Of a stretch of 64,000 nucleotides of DNA, positions 1 through 8,755 are shown piece after piece (positions within the stretch are counted from its first letter, which is position 1; each line of letters opens with the position of its first letter). The notes beneath the pieces are model-generated. The model saw nothing but the letters and a program-made list of their open reading frames with translations, ran no database searches and was not told the origin of the DNA. The DNA is from Azospirillum melinis (GTDB lineage Bacteria > Pseudomonadota > Alphaproteobacteria > Azospirillales > Azospirillaceae), in NCBI RefSeq assembly GCF_013340935.1, contig NZ_WHOS01000027.1, positions 1 to 64,000 on the forward strand, given 5' to 3'. A program made the translations under genes and the position numbers.

Positions 1-113
1 TGGTGGTCATGGCGAGGTGTCAAACACCCGATCCCATCCCGAACTCGGCCGTGAAAAGCCTCCGCGCCAATGGTACTGCGTCTTAAGACGTGGGAGAGTA
101 GGTCGCCGCCAGG
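1..113 (+). rRNA. rrf: 5S ribosomal RNA, 5' end at or just outside the window edge
   Basis: The stretch carries the conserved 5S core (cccgatcccatcccgaactcggccgtgaaa) and a 3' arm ending gtaggtcgccgccaggt, which pairs with the tggtggtcatggcgaggtg at the start of the window. About 113 nt are visible and only a few 5' bases appear to be missing. It is the last gene of an rRNA operon whose 23S lies to the left, and a strong terminator follows 60 bases later. Confidence 0.95.
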
Positions 114-176
114 TCGCTCAGGCACAAGAGACGCTCCAATCCAAAGTACGTACGCTTGCATCTTCATCCAGATCGG

Positions 177-208
177 AAACGCCCCGGCTCCAACGAGCCG
201 GGGCGTTT
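177..208 (+). terminator. Intrinsic terminator of the rRNA operon
   Basis: A perfect 14-bp inverted repeat, aaacgccccggctc / gagccggggcgttt, with a 4-nt loop (caac) and T residues at the end of the 3' arm. It lies about 60 nt downstream of 5S rRNA, where the operon terminator is expected. Confidence 0.9.
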
Positions 209-352
209 CGCTGTTCGGATCGCAATTACTCCGGTGTCAGGTCCCGCCTGGAGATATGAGTCGTTGACGCACGGCTGCCGCCAGAGGAATGCAGGGCTGA
301 TTGTCAGTCTGCCGAATTAGCATGCTCTGCAACCTAAAGAGGGCGGCCGGTC

Positions 353-1288
353 ATGATGGACGAAACGGTGGGCGGCAAGCGAAACAGGACGGCCCGCCAG
401 ATGGTAGCCGGAACGGAACCCGGCCCGACAATCTACCTGCAACTTGCCGGAGTCGTCCTGTTCTGGGGCGCCAACTGGCCGCTGATGAAGCTGGCGCTGG
501 TCGACATCGGACCGCTCGCCTTCTGCGCCGTTCGGCTGGTCGGCACCATAGTAAGCTTGGCCTTGCTGGCGCCGCTGTTGCGCTATCCCTTGCTGCCCCA
601 ACGCGGCGAACGGCTGATGCTCGCGGTCGTCGGCCTGCTGCAGGTCGGCGGCATGATGGGGCTGAGCAACATCGGGTTGCAGTTCGTCTCGCCGGGGCGG
701 GCGTCGGTGCTTGCCTACACCATGCAGATGTGGACACTGCCGCTCGGCCTCCTGCTGCTTGGCGAGCGCATCTCCAAGCGGCAAGCCGCAGCGGCACTGC
801 TGACCTTCGCCGGGGTGGTCGTCTTTTTCAACCCGGCGCTGGTGAACTGGAGCGACGTCAACGCACTGATCGGCAATGGCTTCCTGATCGGCTGTGCGAT
901 CAGCTGGGCATTGGGGGCGACGCTCTACCGCCGACGGCTGTGGCGCACGCCGTTCTGGACCCAGATTTTCTGGCAGGTCGCCGCCAGCGCGGCGGTGATG
1001 GCGCCGCTGGCTCTGTTCGCCGAAACGGCGCACCCGATCAACTGGTCGGGCTCGCTGTTGGCGGTCATCGCCTACAACTGCCTGATCGCCACCGGGCTTT
1101 GCTATTGGTGGTGGAGCAAGGCGCTGTCGGTGATGCCGGCCAGCCAGGCCGGGCAGATCGTCTGTCTGGTGCCGGTCACGGCGCTGCTGTTGAGCGCGAT
1201 CTTCGACAGCGAGCCGCTGAGCTTGGGGGTGCTGCTGAGCGTGGCGCTGATCGGCGGCGGCATCGCCCTCTCCGCACGGGTACGCTGA
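353..1288 (+). CDS. EamA/DMT-family membrane transporter
   Basis: The 311-residue protein is typical in length for the drug/metabolite transporter superfamily. About ten hydrophobic segments are visible as two repeated EamA halves; the first starts near residue 27 with the family-like stretch LFWGANWPLMKLAL, and the second half begins around residue 180. It is probably an inner-membrane exporter of a small metabolite; the substrate cannot be read from sequence. The ATG is preceded by an AAAGAGG ribosome-binding site. A longer frame from 301 runs in another phase over this gene and is not coding. It stands alone between the rRNA operon and the T6SS island and shows no link to either. Confidence 0.9.
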   Translation: MMDETVGGKRNRTARQMVAGTEPGPTIYLQLAGVVLFWGANWPLMKLALVDIGPLAFCAVRLVGTIVSLALLAPLLRYPLLPQRGERLMLAVVGLLQVGGMMGLSNIGLQFVSPGRASVLAYTMQMWTLPLGLLLLGERISKRQAAAALLTFAGVVVFFNPALVNWSDVNALIGNGFLIGCAISWALGATLYRRRLWRTPFWTQIFWQVAASAAVMAPLALFAETAHPINWSGSLLAVIAYNCLIATGLCYWWWSKALSVMPASQAGQIVCLVPVTALLLSAIFDSEPLSLGVLLSVALIGGGIALSARVR

Positions 1289-1593
1289 TCAGTGGCATCA
1301 AGCGAACGCATGTAGGAAATCCCGATTGGCGGGCGGGCTTTCGGCCGAAGACGGGCTTCGGTAACGGGGCGGCCGGCCGCAATCCGTGCGGAGAACCGTC
1401 CTTCATTTTCGAAGTAGCCGTGGGCGCAATCCTCAATTGCGCTCAAATTTTCTTTGAACCGTTACCTTGTGGCGGTGGATTGTTCCGGAAATGGATTATC
1501 CAACAGTCCAGTTCGGAGCAAGTCCCGGTCGAAGCGGCGGCGTCAGTGTGGATACTGAGGCGGGAGAAACGGACCAACACTGGAGAGCACCCG
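1289..1593. other. Intergenic region with a weak terminator-like hairpin
   Basis: 305 bases without a convincing gene. A perfect 7-bp inverted repeat gcgcaat/attgcgc (1424-1442, loop cctca) is followed by tcaaattttcttt and could end the EamA transcript. The remainder presumably holds the promoter of the gene at 1594, but no clear -35/-10 pair or sigma-54 site was recognised. Confidence 0.5.
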
Positions 1594-2730
1594 ATGGCCG
1601 GTATTCAGATCGCCGAGATGGATTTTTCCGCAGGGCTCAAGACCAAGCACATGAAGGTGCCTGCCATGGTCGCGAAGGTGGATCTGAAGGAGGTTCCGAA
1701 GGATCTCCAGAAGGCCATCGACAAGGATAAGATCATTGTCCAGAAGCTGATCGAAGCGGCCTATGAGCAGCTCAACAAGTCCAAGAAGGACATCCAGGGG
1801 GCTCTCCAGGATTTCGATGTCAACCTTGGCAAGAAGCCGCCGGCCAGCGAGAAGGAACTGGCCGAGCGCGAGAAGACGATCAACGTCATGTGCAAGCAGT
1901 TCACCGAGGCGCAGTCGGGGCTGGCACTGAAGGCGGTGGAAAAGGCGTGGGACGCCTATGCCAGCAAGAAGTCCGACCTGAAGTCGTTCAAGCTGAAGTT
2001 CGCCAAGAGCATGGTGCTGGGGTCGATCAGCATTCTTGCCAGCACCGTGTCGGCCGGCGTCAGCGTCGGTGTGGCGGCGGTGACGGCGGGCGGCGCCACC
2101 CCGATGGCGATCATCGGCATCTGCACGACCGTCGCCAGCATCGGCAAGACCGCCGTCACCATGGCACTCGCCATTCACAATTTCGCCCGCGACATCGAGA
2201 AGGCGGAAGCCGACATCCGCAAGACCGACGACACGCTGGCGTCGGCCTACAGCAGCGGCGACCTGAATTTCAAGGCCGGCGCGCGCGAAGTGGCGGCGAT
2301 CCTGGGCGTGCCGTTCGTGAAGTCGGTCGGCGGCATGGAGAAGCTGCTGCTCGAATACCACGCCAAGACCGGCAAGATGGAAGAGCAGTCCGATAAGCTC
2401 TATGATCAGGCCAAGAAGATGATGACCCAGATCGAGAAGCTGGAGAAGGAGAAGCTCTCCAAGCAAGCCGATGCTCTGGTCAAGATTCTCGGCGAGAAGG
2501 TCACCTTCACGCTCGACAAGATCCACGAGCTGCAGGCGCGTATCAAGACGAAGGACGTCTTCTACGATCAGATGACCGGCCACCTGGTCTGCTACAAGGA
2601 TCTGCGCGGCAAGCCGCTGGAGAAGATCGGTGTGACGAAGGAGACGCTGGAGACCATCGTCACCATCGGCTCGACCCTGAAGACCATCGTCTCCACGACG
2701 CTTCAGATCGTCAAGCTGGCCGGGGGCTGA
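1594..2730 (+). CDS. Uncharacterised helical protein with central hydrophobic hairpin; candidate T6SS effector
   Basis: The 378-residue protein starts at ATG 1594 (GGAG about 9 nt upstream); the open frame continues upstream to 301, but that part overlaps the EamA gene and does not look like protein. Residues 35-135 are Lys/Glu-rich and helical. Residues about 139-195 are almost uninterrupted hydrophobic or small residues, enough for two membrane passes. Residues 200-378 return to charged helices. There is no signal peptide and no recognised enzymatic motif. Long amphipathic helices around a hydrophobic hairpin are the architecture of alpha-helical pore-forming toxins (ClyA/XaxA type), though no sequence homology can be claimed. 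It lies just before the PAAR-like and VgrG genes, a common place for cargo effectors. No obvious immunity gene sits next to it except possibly the MORN protein. Confidence 0.75.
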   Translation: MAGIQIAEMDFSAGLKTKHMKVPAMVAKVDLKEVPKDLQKAIDKDKIIVQKLIEAAYEQLNKSKKDIQGALQDFDVNLGKKPPASEKELAEREKTINVMCKQFTEAQSGLALKAVEKAWDAYASKKSDLKSFKLKFAKSMVLGSISILASTVSAGVSVGVAAVTAGGATPMAIIGICTTVASIGKTAVTMALAIHNFARDIEKAEADIRKTDDTLASAYSSGDLNFKAGAREVAAILGVPFVKSVGGMEKLLLEYHAKTGKMEEQSDKLYDQAKKMMTQIEKLEKEKLSKQADALVKILGEKVTFTLDKIHELQARIKTKDVFYDQMTGHLVCYKDLRGKPLEKIGVTKETLETIVTIGSTLKTIVSTTLQIVKLAGG

Positions 2731-2744
2731 CGCCGGCGCCTATC

Positions 2745-2784
2745 GGAGTCTGTCCGGTGCCTGGAGAGGCGCTGGACAGACTCC
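2745..2784 (+). terminator. Strong hairpin between candidate effector and PAAR-like gene
   Basis: A perfect 11-bp inverted repeat ggagtctgtcc / ggacagactcc encloses a second small hairpin (gcct/aggc). It is followed by gggctttattcc, only a short T run. It lies 15 bases after the stop of the upstream gene, so it may terminate or attenuate transcription into the DUF4280 gene. Confidence 0.6.
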
Positions 2785-2834
2785 GGGCTTTATTCCGGGA
2801 ATGGACCGCAGGGAACGGGAAGGGGAGACGCATC

Positions 2835-3224
2835 ATGGGAATGCAGGCCGTCATGGGCGCGATGACGATGTGCAGCTTCGGCGCCGCACCGTCGAGCCTC
2901 ATGGTGCTTCCCGCCAGCGCGGTGATGAGTTCCAAGGTGCCCGCCGCCAACATCATGGACAGCAAGCCGTTCGTCAATGTCTTGCCGTTCGGCATGTGCA
3001 TGAGCATGGCCAACCCGGCGGTGGCCGCCGCCACCGCGGCGGCCTTCGGTGTGCTGACGCCCATGCCCTGCACGCCGATGACGGCCGCCCCCTGGGTGCC
3101 CGGCTGTCCGACCGTGCTGGTCGGCAAGATGCCGGCACTCAACAACAGTTCGAAATGCATCTGCAGTTTCGGGGGTGTCATCCAGATCACGCTGCCCGGT
3201 CAGTTCACCGAAATGATCCCCTGA
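2835..3224 (+). CDS. DUF4280-family PAAR-like T6SS spike-tip protein
   Basis: The 129-residue protein has the hallmarks of DUF4280: MCSFGAAPSSLMVLP near the start, a central PFGMCMSMANPAVAAATAAAFG stretch, a CTPMTAAPWVPG segment and an ending with ALNNSSKCICSFGGVIQI. DUF4280 proteins are PAAR-like and are thought to cap the VgrG spike and carry or recruit effectors. The ATG at 2835 is chosen because of the aaggggaga ribosome-binding site 6-7 nt upstream; a longer in-frame start at 2757 overlaps the hairpin and lacks homology. It converges on the MORN/VgrG genes. Confidence 0.9.
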   Translation: MGMQAVMGAMTMCSFGAAPSSLMVLPASAVMSSKVPAANIMDSKPFVNVLPFGMCMSMANPAVAAATAAAFGVLTPMPCTPMTAAPWVPGCPTVLVGKMPALNNSSKCICSFGGVIQITLPGQFTEMIP

Positions 3225-3254
3225 GCATCGGTTGCCGGACCGAACCGCCCGACG

Positions 3255-3956
3255 CTATCGCCCCGGCGGCTTCGGCGCCGGGATCGCGCCGGTTTCCTTC
3301 CCGCCTTCGGAGAAGGTCCGCAACGGCTCCACCAGGACGCCCTGGTGATAGACGCCGCGCTGCATAACCTTGCCGGACGGAAAGAAACGCAGGAACTCTC
3401 CCTCCAGCAGCCCGTCCTTGAAGACTGCCTGCTCGCTGACCGCTCCGCCTTCGAAAAAGCCTGCCGTCGGGCCGTGCAGACGGTCCGCAGCGTAGGTCTC
3501 CCGGCGCAGAACCGCGCCATGCGGGCTGTAGAAGACCGACTCGCCCTCGCGCTTGCCGGCACGGTACTGCACCACGGCCGCCACCGTGCCGTTGGTGGCG
3601 AAATAGACGGATGGCCCTTCCAGTTCGCCGGCGCGGTAGCTCATGCGGCAGACCAGCCGCGCCTGCATGTAGAAGGTCGATGTGCCGTGCAGCACCCCGT
3701 TTGCATAATCGGCGATCTGCACGATCTTGCCGTCATCGTCATAGTGGCGTGTCTCGCCGTGCATGACGCCGCCGCGCATGCGGGCCCGCATCGCCGGCAG
3801 GCCGGTTTCCCCATAACGGATGAAATCGCCGTCGAAAACCCCGTCCACCAGCCGTCCGGATTGAACGATGCGCCCGTGCGCGTCGCGCTCCTCGACCCTG
3901 ATCTCGGTGGGGCCTGCGGCGTCGGGGGTGTCGGTTGGAGAGTCCATGTCCGTCAT
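3255..3956 (-). CDS. MORN-repeat (YwqK-like) protein, T6SS accessory
   Basis: The 233-residue protein is built of about eight MORN_2-type repeats. Each has a GE-hydrophobic-FY-x-x-x-G core, for example DGDFIRYGETG, HGETRHYDDDG, HGTSTFYMQ, EGPSVYFATNG, EGESVFYSPHG and EGEFLRFFPSG. No signal peptide is visible. Related MORN repeat proteins are frequently encoded beside vgrG and have been proposed as adaptors or immunity proteins; nothing in the sequence separates those roles. Its start is 1 nt from the vgrG stop, so the two are co-transcribed with vgrG upstream. Confidence 0.85.
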   Translation of the reverse strand: MTDMDSPTDTPDAAGPTEIRVEERDAHGRIVQSGRLVDGVFDGDFIRYGETGLPAMRARMRGGVMHGETRHYDDDGKIVQIADYANGVLHGTSTFYMQARLVCRMSYRAGELEGPSVYFATNGTVAAVVQYRAGKREGESVFYSPHGAVLRRETYAADRLHGPTAGFFEGGAVSEQAVFKDGLLEGEFLRFFPSGKVMQRGVYHQGVLVEPLRTFSEGGKETGAIPAPKPPGR

Positions 3957-3957
3957 C

Positions 3958-6075
3958 TCAGTTCACCATCACCACGCCGCCCTTGAGCGTCAGCATGCCG
4001 CCGCCACTCACCTCCGCCGATGCCGACCCCTTGACCGTGCTGGACAGGCCTTCGGCGGTCAGAGCCAGCCCCGCCTTCAGGTCCAGCGTCGTGCCGCCCT
4101 TGAGCGTGGCGCCCATACCGGCCTTCATGTCCAGGCCCATGCCGGCGTCGATCTCCATGCCGGTTCCGGATTTCACGGTCATCGCGGTGCCGGACTTGAC
4201 GTCCAGGGACGTGCCCGCCTTGATCTCGATGCCGGTCGCCGCCTTGATGCCGATGTCGGCCGAGGTCGCCGTCAGCTTGATCGACTTGCCCTTGATCACG
4301 ATGTCGCCGGTCACGTCGATGGTCAGGTTGCCCTTGACCGTCAGCGTGTAGTTGTTGTCGACGGTGTGCTCGAAGTCGTCGTTGTTGAGGTGCGTCTCCT
4401 TGCCCTTGACCGACAGGTCGCGGGTGCCCTTCGAAATCGCGTGCGTCTCGTTGCCTTCGGACACAGTGATCGAATGGTTGTTCTTGACCGTCAGCTTCCG
4501 GTCGTTCTTGACGTCGATGGTGCTGTCGTTCTCGATCGTCTCGATCTCGTCGTGCTTGACCAGCCGTGTCAGGTCGTTGAGGACCTTGATGTTCATGTCC
4601 TTCTGGGCCTGGACGAAGATCTCCTCGTTGTCGGCCTTGTCCTCGAAGCGGATCTCGTTGAACTTGCCGGTGCCGTTCTTGGAGGTCTGCGTCTTGATGG
4701 TGCTCTTCGTGGAATCGTCGGGCAGCGTGTAGGGGACGGTCTGGTCGGCGTTGTAGACGGCGCCGGTGACCAGCGGCCGGTCGGGATCGCCGTCCAGGAA
4801 GGTGACGACCACCTCCTGCCCGACGCGCGGGAAGAACATGATGCCGTAATTCTTTCCGGCCCAGCCCTGCGCCACCCGAACCCAGCAGGAGCTTTTCTCA
4901 TCGTTGGTGCCGAGCCGGTCCCAGTGGAACTGCACCTTGATCCGCCCATACTGGTCGAGCCAGATCTCCTCGCCCGACTTGCCGACCACCTTGGCGGTCT
5001 GGGTCGAGTGGATTCGCGGCTTCTGGGCGGTGTTGAGCGGGCGGAAGGGATGGGCTGACGGGAAGCCGGTGAAGGTCGCGACGAAGCGGTTGGTCGCCCC
5101 ATCGATGCGGACGGAGTTCAGCACCATCTCCGCGTTGAGCGAGTCCTTGCGATGGCCGGAGATGGTGATCTTGGTCCCGGCCTCCAGCCCGCGACAACTT
5201 CCGCCGCCGCGGATGCGCTGGCTGGCGAAGGCGAGTGCCTGCTGGCGCACCAGGGCGATCTGCTCGCCGTCGGCGGACACGGTGTGGCGCACCGCATAGT
5301 CGTTCATCGTGCCGGTGCCGGCACTCCCCTCCGCCGTGGCGTAGAGGTCGGTTGACGGCGTCTCGAAGTGATAGCTGTCCACTCCGACGCTCTTGGTCGT
5401 CACCCGCCGCTCGACGCCGAGCTGGGTGATGACGTTGTCCTCGTTGTCGTAGGCCTTGTGCCCGCGATACTCGTAGGTGGAGACCAGCGCGCTGGTGGTG
5501 AAGGCGCTGTCGCCGTCGCCCAGAACCAGCTTGTGCTCGCCGTCGGCATGTTCGAAGAAATAGAAGATGCCCTCCTCTTCCAGCAGCCGGGCAATGAAGT
5601 TGTAGTCGGTCTCGCGGTACTGCACGCAATATTCGCGGGTCGGGTAGGTGCCGTTCAGCACCGTCTTGATGGTGCCGGTGGAGCCGATCACCGCCTCGAC
5701 GATTTCCGGCACCGTCTTTTCCTGGAAGATGCGGCAATCGCCGGAATGGGTCAGCATCCACAGCCAGGGATGCAGTTCCGCCTCGTAATGCGCGGAGGAA
5801 TCGCGGTCGTCGATGTGCGTCAGCTCGATGCGGCCGACGATGGCGTTGATGTAGCGCTTGGAGGTGCCGTCGCCCAGCGTCAGGGTCACCGTCACCGGTT
5901 TGCCGACGATCTGGTCGAAGTCGATGTCGTCGTCCGACGAGATCATGGTCACCCGGTAGGAGAAGAGCGACGACAGCCGCTCCTCGCCCACGATGTTGCG
6001 CAGGATCAGCTTGTCGGGTCCGAGCGGAGTCGAGATCGACAGGTGCTGTTGGGCCTGTGAGAAACGCTCGCTCAT
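3958..6075 (-). CDS. vgrG: T6SS spike protein VgrG (TssI)
   Basis: The 705-residue protein forms the puncturing tip of the T6SS needle. The N-terminal gp27-like part includes GEERLSSLFSYRVTMIS and the YCVQYRETDYNFIARLLEEEGIFYFFEH signature. The gp5/OB-fold part contains FHWDRLGTNDEKSSCWVRVAQGWAGKNYGIMFFPRVGQEVVVTFLDGDPDRP. The last 200 residues are a triple-beta-helix-like needle of short repeats (IEIKAGTSLDVKSGTAMTVK). It ends shortly after the needle, so there is no large C-terminal effector domain. The start is the ATG at 6075, preceded by GAGGGA; a frame extension upstream to 6141 is ignored. It follows clpV by 37 bases and is immediately followed by the MORN gene. Confidence 0.97.
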   Translation of the reverse strand: MSERFSQAQQHLSISTPLGPDKLILRNIVGEERLSSLFSYRVTMISSDDDIDFDQIVGKPVTVTLTLGDGTSKRYINAIVGRIELTHIDDRDSSAHYEAELHPWLWMLTHSGDCRIFQEKTVPEIVEAVIGSTGTIKTVLNGTYPTREYCVQYRETDYNFIARLLEEEGIFYFFEHADGEHKLVLGDGDSAFTTSALVSTYEYRGHKAYDNEDNVITQLGVERRVTTKSVGVDSYHFETPSTDLYATAEGSAGTGTMNDYAVRHTVSADGEQIALVRQQALAFASQRIRGGGSCRGLEAGTKITISGHRKDSLNAEMVLNSVRIDGATNRFVATFTGFPSAHPFRPLNTAQKPRIHSTQTAKVVGKSGEEIWLDQYGRIKVQFHWDRLGTNDEKSSCWVRVAQGWAGKNYGIMFFPRVGQEVVVTFLDGDPDRPLVTGAVYNADQTVPYTLPDDSTKSTIKTQTSKNGTGKFNEIRFEDKADNEEIFVQAQKDMNIKVLNDLTRLVKHDEIETIENDSTIDVKNDRKLTVKNNHSITVSEGNETHAISKGTRDLSVKGKETHLNNDDFEHTVDNNYTLTVKGNLTIDVTGDIVIKGKSIKLTATSADIGIKAATGIEIKAGTSLDVKSGTAMTVKSGTGMEIDAGMGLDMKAGMGATLKGGTTLDLKAGLALTAEGLSSTVKGSASAEVSGGGMLTLKGGVVMVN

Positions 6076-6112
6076 TTTTCCCTCGTGCTGCCTCGCCCCG
6101 TCCCGCGGCCGG

Positions 6113-8755
6113 TCAGGCCAGCGCCGGTTCCGCGGCTCCAACGGTCACGGTGAAACGCCCGTCGCTCTCGCAATCGACCCGGATCGCCCCCACCGGCTGT
6201 CCGGCGGCCACCTGATCGAGGATCCGCATGGCCACTTCGGGCACCACGAACTCCGACAGCAGGGTGTCGATCATACGGGCGCCCGCATCGGAATGCACGG
6301 CCCGCCGCACCAGCGCCTCCAGTGCCGCCGGCGTCACGGTCAGCGCTGCCGCACGGTTGCCCTCGGTGCGCTTGCGCAGCTTCTCCACCTTCATCATGGC
6401 GATGGCGCGGACCTGCTGCTCGCTGAGGGGATAGTAGGGCACGACCGTCAGGCGACCGAGGAAAGACGGCCGGAAGCGCCGCCGCAGCGGATCGGAGATG
6501 GCCTCGACACCCTCTTCCAGCGCCTCGCGGATCTCGCCGGCATCGAGCCGCGCCCGCCCGAGTTCCGTCAGCTCCACGTCGCCGAGATTGCTGGTCAGCA
6601 GGATCAGCGTGTTGCGGAAGTCGACCTCCACCCCCTCGCCATCCTCCAGCACGCCCTTGTCGAAGACCTGATAGAACATGTCCAGCACGTCCGGGTGGGC
6701 CTTCTCCACCTCGTCCATCAGGATGACCGAATGCGGACGGCGCCGTACCGCCTCGGTCAGCACGCCGCCGCTGCCATAGCCGACATAGCCCGGAGGAGCG
6801 CCGCGCAGGGTCGCCACCGCGTGTGCCTCCTGGTACTCCGACATGTTGATGGTGATGAGGCTCTGTTCGCCGCCGTTCAGCAGCTCGGCCAGGGCCAGCG
6901 AGGTTTCCGTCTTGCCGACGCCACTGGGACCGCTCAGCAGGAAGACGCCGATGGGACGGTTGGGCTCGTTCAGGCCGGCGCGGTAGCCGCGCACCGCCCG
7001 CGCGATGGCGCGCAGGGCCTGCGGCTGGCCGACGACGCGCGCCTCCATGCGCCCCTCCAGCCCGACGACGACATCGACGTCGTCCTTGGACATCGAGCCG
7101 ACCGGAATGCCGGTCCAGTTCGACACCACCGCGGCGACCACGCCGCCGTCGACCCGGTGCGGCACCAGCGCCTCGTCGCCGCGCAGCGCGGCCAGCCGCT
7201 CTTCCGCCGCCACCGCGTCGGCCTGCCGGCCGGCGGTCAGCGCCTCGTCGATGGCCTTCACCAGCTCGGTCTCGCGGTTCCAGCGCCCGGTCAGCGCCGC
7301 AAGCTCCTCGGCGACGGCAAGGCGGCGGGTGGCGATGCCGGCCAGCCGGGCCTCGTGCGTTGCGCCTGCCTCGCGCTCCAGCCGCTCGGCCTCGCGGGCC
7401 AGCATCTGGTCCTCGCGCTCTAGGGTCTCGATGGCTTCGGGCTTGGAGGTGCGGGCGACGGCCACCCGCGCGCAGGCGGTGTCCAGCACGCTGATCGCCT
7501 TGTCGGGAAGCTGGCGCGCCGGGATGTAGCGCGCCGACAGCTTCACCGCCGCGGCGATGCCGTCGTCCAGCACGCGCACGCCGTGGTGTTCCTCGAAGCG
7601 GCGCACCAGCCCGCGCAGCATGGCGGCGGCGGCAACCTCGTCCGGCTCGGGAACCGAGACCGGCTGGAAGCGGCGGGCGAGCGCCGGGTCCTTCTCGAAG
7701 TATTTCTTGTATTCGGCCCAGGTGGTGGCGGCGATGGTGCGGAACTCGCCGCGGGCAAGCGCCGGCTTCAGCAGGTTGGCGGCGTCGCCCTGTCCGGCCG
7801 CCCCGCCGGCACCGATCAGCGCATGGGCCTCGTCGATGAAGACCACCGTCGGTACGGCGGAGGCCGCCACCTCCTTGATGATCGACTTCAGCCGGTTCTC
7901 GAACTCGCCTTTGACACCGGCGCCCGCCTGGAGAAGGCCGAGGTCCAGCGTGCGGATCGCCGTGCCGCGCAGCGGCTCCGGCACGTCGCCCTCGGCGATG
8001 CGCAGCGCCAGCCCTTCGACGATGGCGGTCTTGCCGACGCCGGGGTCGCCGACCAGGATCGGGTTGTTCTGCCGCCGCCGCATCATCACGTCAACGACCT
8101 GGCGGATTTCCCGGTCGCGGCCGATCACCGGGTCGATCTTGCCGGCCCGCGCCTGCGCCGTCAGGTCGACGGTGTACTGGTCCAGCATGGACTGGCCGGA
8201 GGCCAGCGGCGATGGGGTCGGTGGCGCCTCGCTGCCGAGCGGTGCGGCCGCGGTGGCGGACGCCTCGCCCAGCTTGGCATCGCTGCGCAGCATGCGCACC
8301 AGTTCCGGCAGGTCGGTGGCGGTGCGGTCGCGCGGGATGGCAAGAAGCGACGGTGCGGACTCACCGACCACCGCGCGCACGGAATCGCAGGCGACCGCCG
8401 CCCACAGCAGGGCCGGCACTAGGATCTGCGGGCTGTCCAGATGCGTCACCGAGGTGAGCAGCGCATTCTCCAGCAGCTCCGGCACCCGCGGCGAGAAGGC
8501 AGGGGTGCGCGTGTTGCCGCGGCGGATTTTCTCCAGCGCCGCGTTCAGCTCGGCCTCGACCCGCGCCGCATCGACGTTGTAATGGCGCAGGATGCCGGCC
8601 ACGACGCCGCTGTTGGCGCGCAGGACACTGAGCAGCAGATGTTCGACCTCGACGTCGTAATGGGTGTTCGACACGCACAGCGCGGCGGCGCGTTCCAGCA
8701 CCTTGCGGCCGTCGCGGTCGAGCTTTCCGATCAGGGTCTTGATGTCGGCGGTCAC
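6113..8755 (-). CDS. clpV: T6SS sheath-recycling AAA+ ATPase ClpV (TssH)
   Basis: The 880-residue protein is a Clp/Hsp100 ATPase that disassembles contracted TssB/TssC sheaths. It has an N-terminal ClpN domain (about 10-150). The first AAA+ domain has Walker A GDPGVGKT (about 236-243) and Walker B VVFIDEAH. A coiled-coil middle domain follows, then a second AAA+ domain with Walker A GPSGVGKT (about 608-615) and VILMDEVEKAHPDV. The length is normal for the family. The start is the GTG at 8755, which overlaps the tssG stop by four bases (GTGA); the open frame continues far upstream over tssG but has no homology there. Confidence 0.97.
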   Translation of the reverse strand: MTADIKTLIGKLDRDGRKVLERAAALCVSNTHYDVEVEHLLLSVLRANSGVVAGILRHYNVDAARVEAELNAALEKIRRGNTRTPAFSPRVPELLENALLTSVTHLDSPQILVPALLWAAVACDSVRAVVGESAPSLLAIPRDRTATDLPELVRMLRSDAKLGEASATAAAPLGSEAPPTPSPLASGQSMLDQYTVDLTAQARAGKIDPVIGRDREIRQVVDVMMRRRQNNPILVGDPGVGKTAIVEGLALRIAEGDVPEPLRGTAIRTLDLGLLQAGAGVKGEFENRLKSIIKEVAASAVPTVVFIDEAHALIGAGGAAGQGDAANLLKPALARGEFRTIAATTWAEYKKYFEKDPALARRFQPVSVPEPDEVAAAAMLRGLVRRFEEHHGVRVLDDGIAAAVKLSARYIPARQLPDKAISVLDTACARVAVARTSKPEAIETLEREDQMLAREAERLEREAGATHEARLAGIATRRLAVAEELAALTGRWNRETELVKAIDEALTAGRQADAVAAEERLAALRGDEALVPHRVDGGVVAAVVSNWTGIPVGSMSKDDVDVVVGLEGRMEARVVGQPQALRAIARAVRGYRAGLNEPNRPIGVFLLSGPSGVGKTETSLALAELLNGGEQSLITINMSEYQEAHAVATLRGAPPGYVGYGSGGVLTEAVRRRPHSVILMDEVEKAHPDVLDMFYQVFDKGVLEDGEGVEVDFRNTLILLTSNLGDVELTELGRARLDAGEIREALEEGVEAISDPLRRRFRPSFLGRLTVVPYYPLSEQQVRAIAMMKVEKLRKRTEGNRAAALTVTPAALEALVRRAVHSDAGARMIDTLLSEFVVPEVAMRILDQVAAGQPVGAIRVDCESDGRFTVTVGAAEPALA

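Noticed and set aside
301..1593. In-frame extension upstream of the gene at 1594
   Set aside because: It overlaps the EamA transporter in another phase and looks non-proteinaceous; a ribosome-binding site supports ATG 1594.
3868..5058. Plus-strand frames opposite vgrG
   Set aside because: Val/Asp/Leu-rich shadow of the VgrG needle repeats with no start signal or domain.
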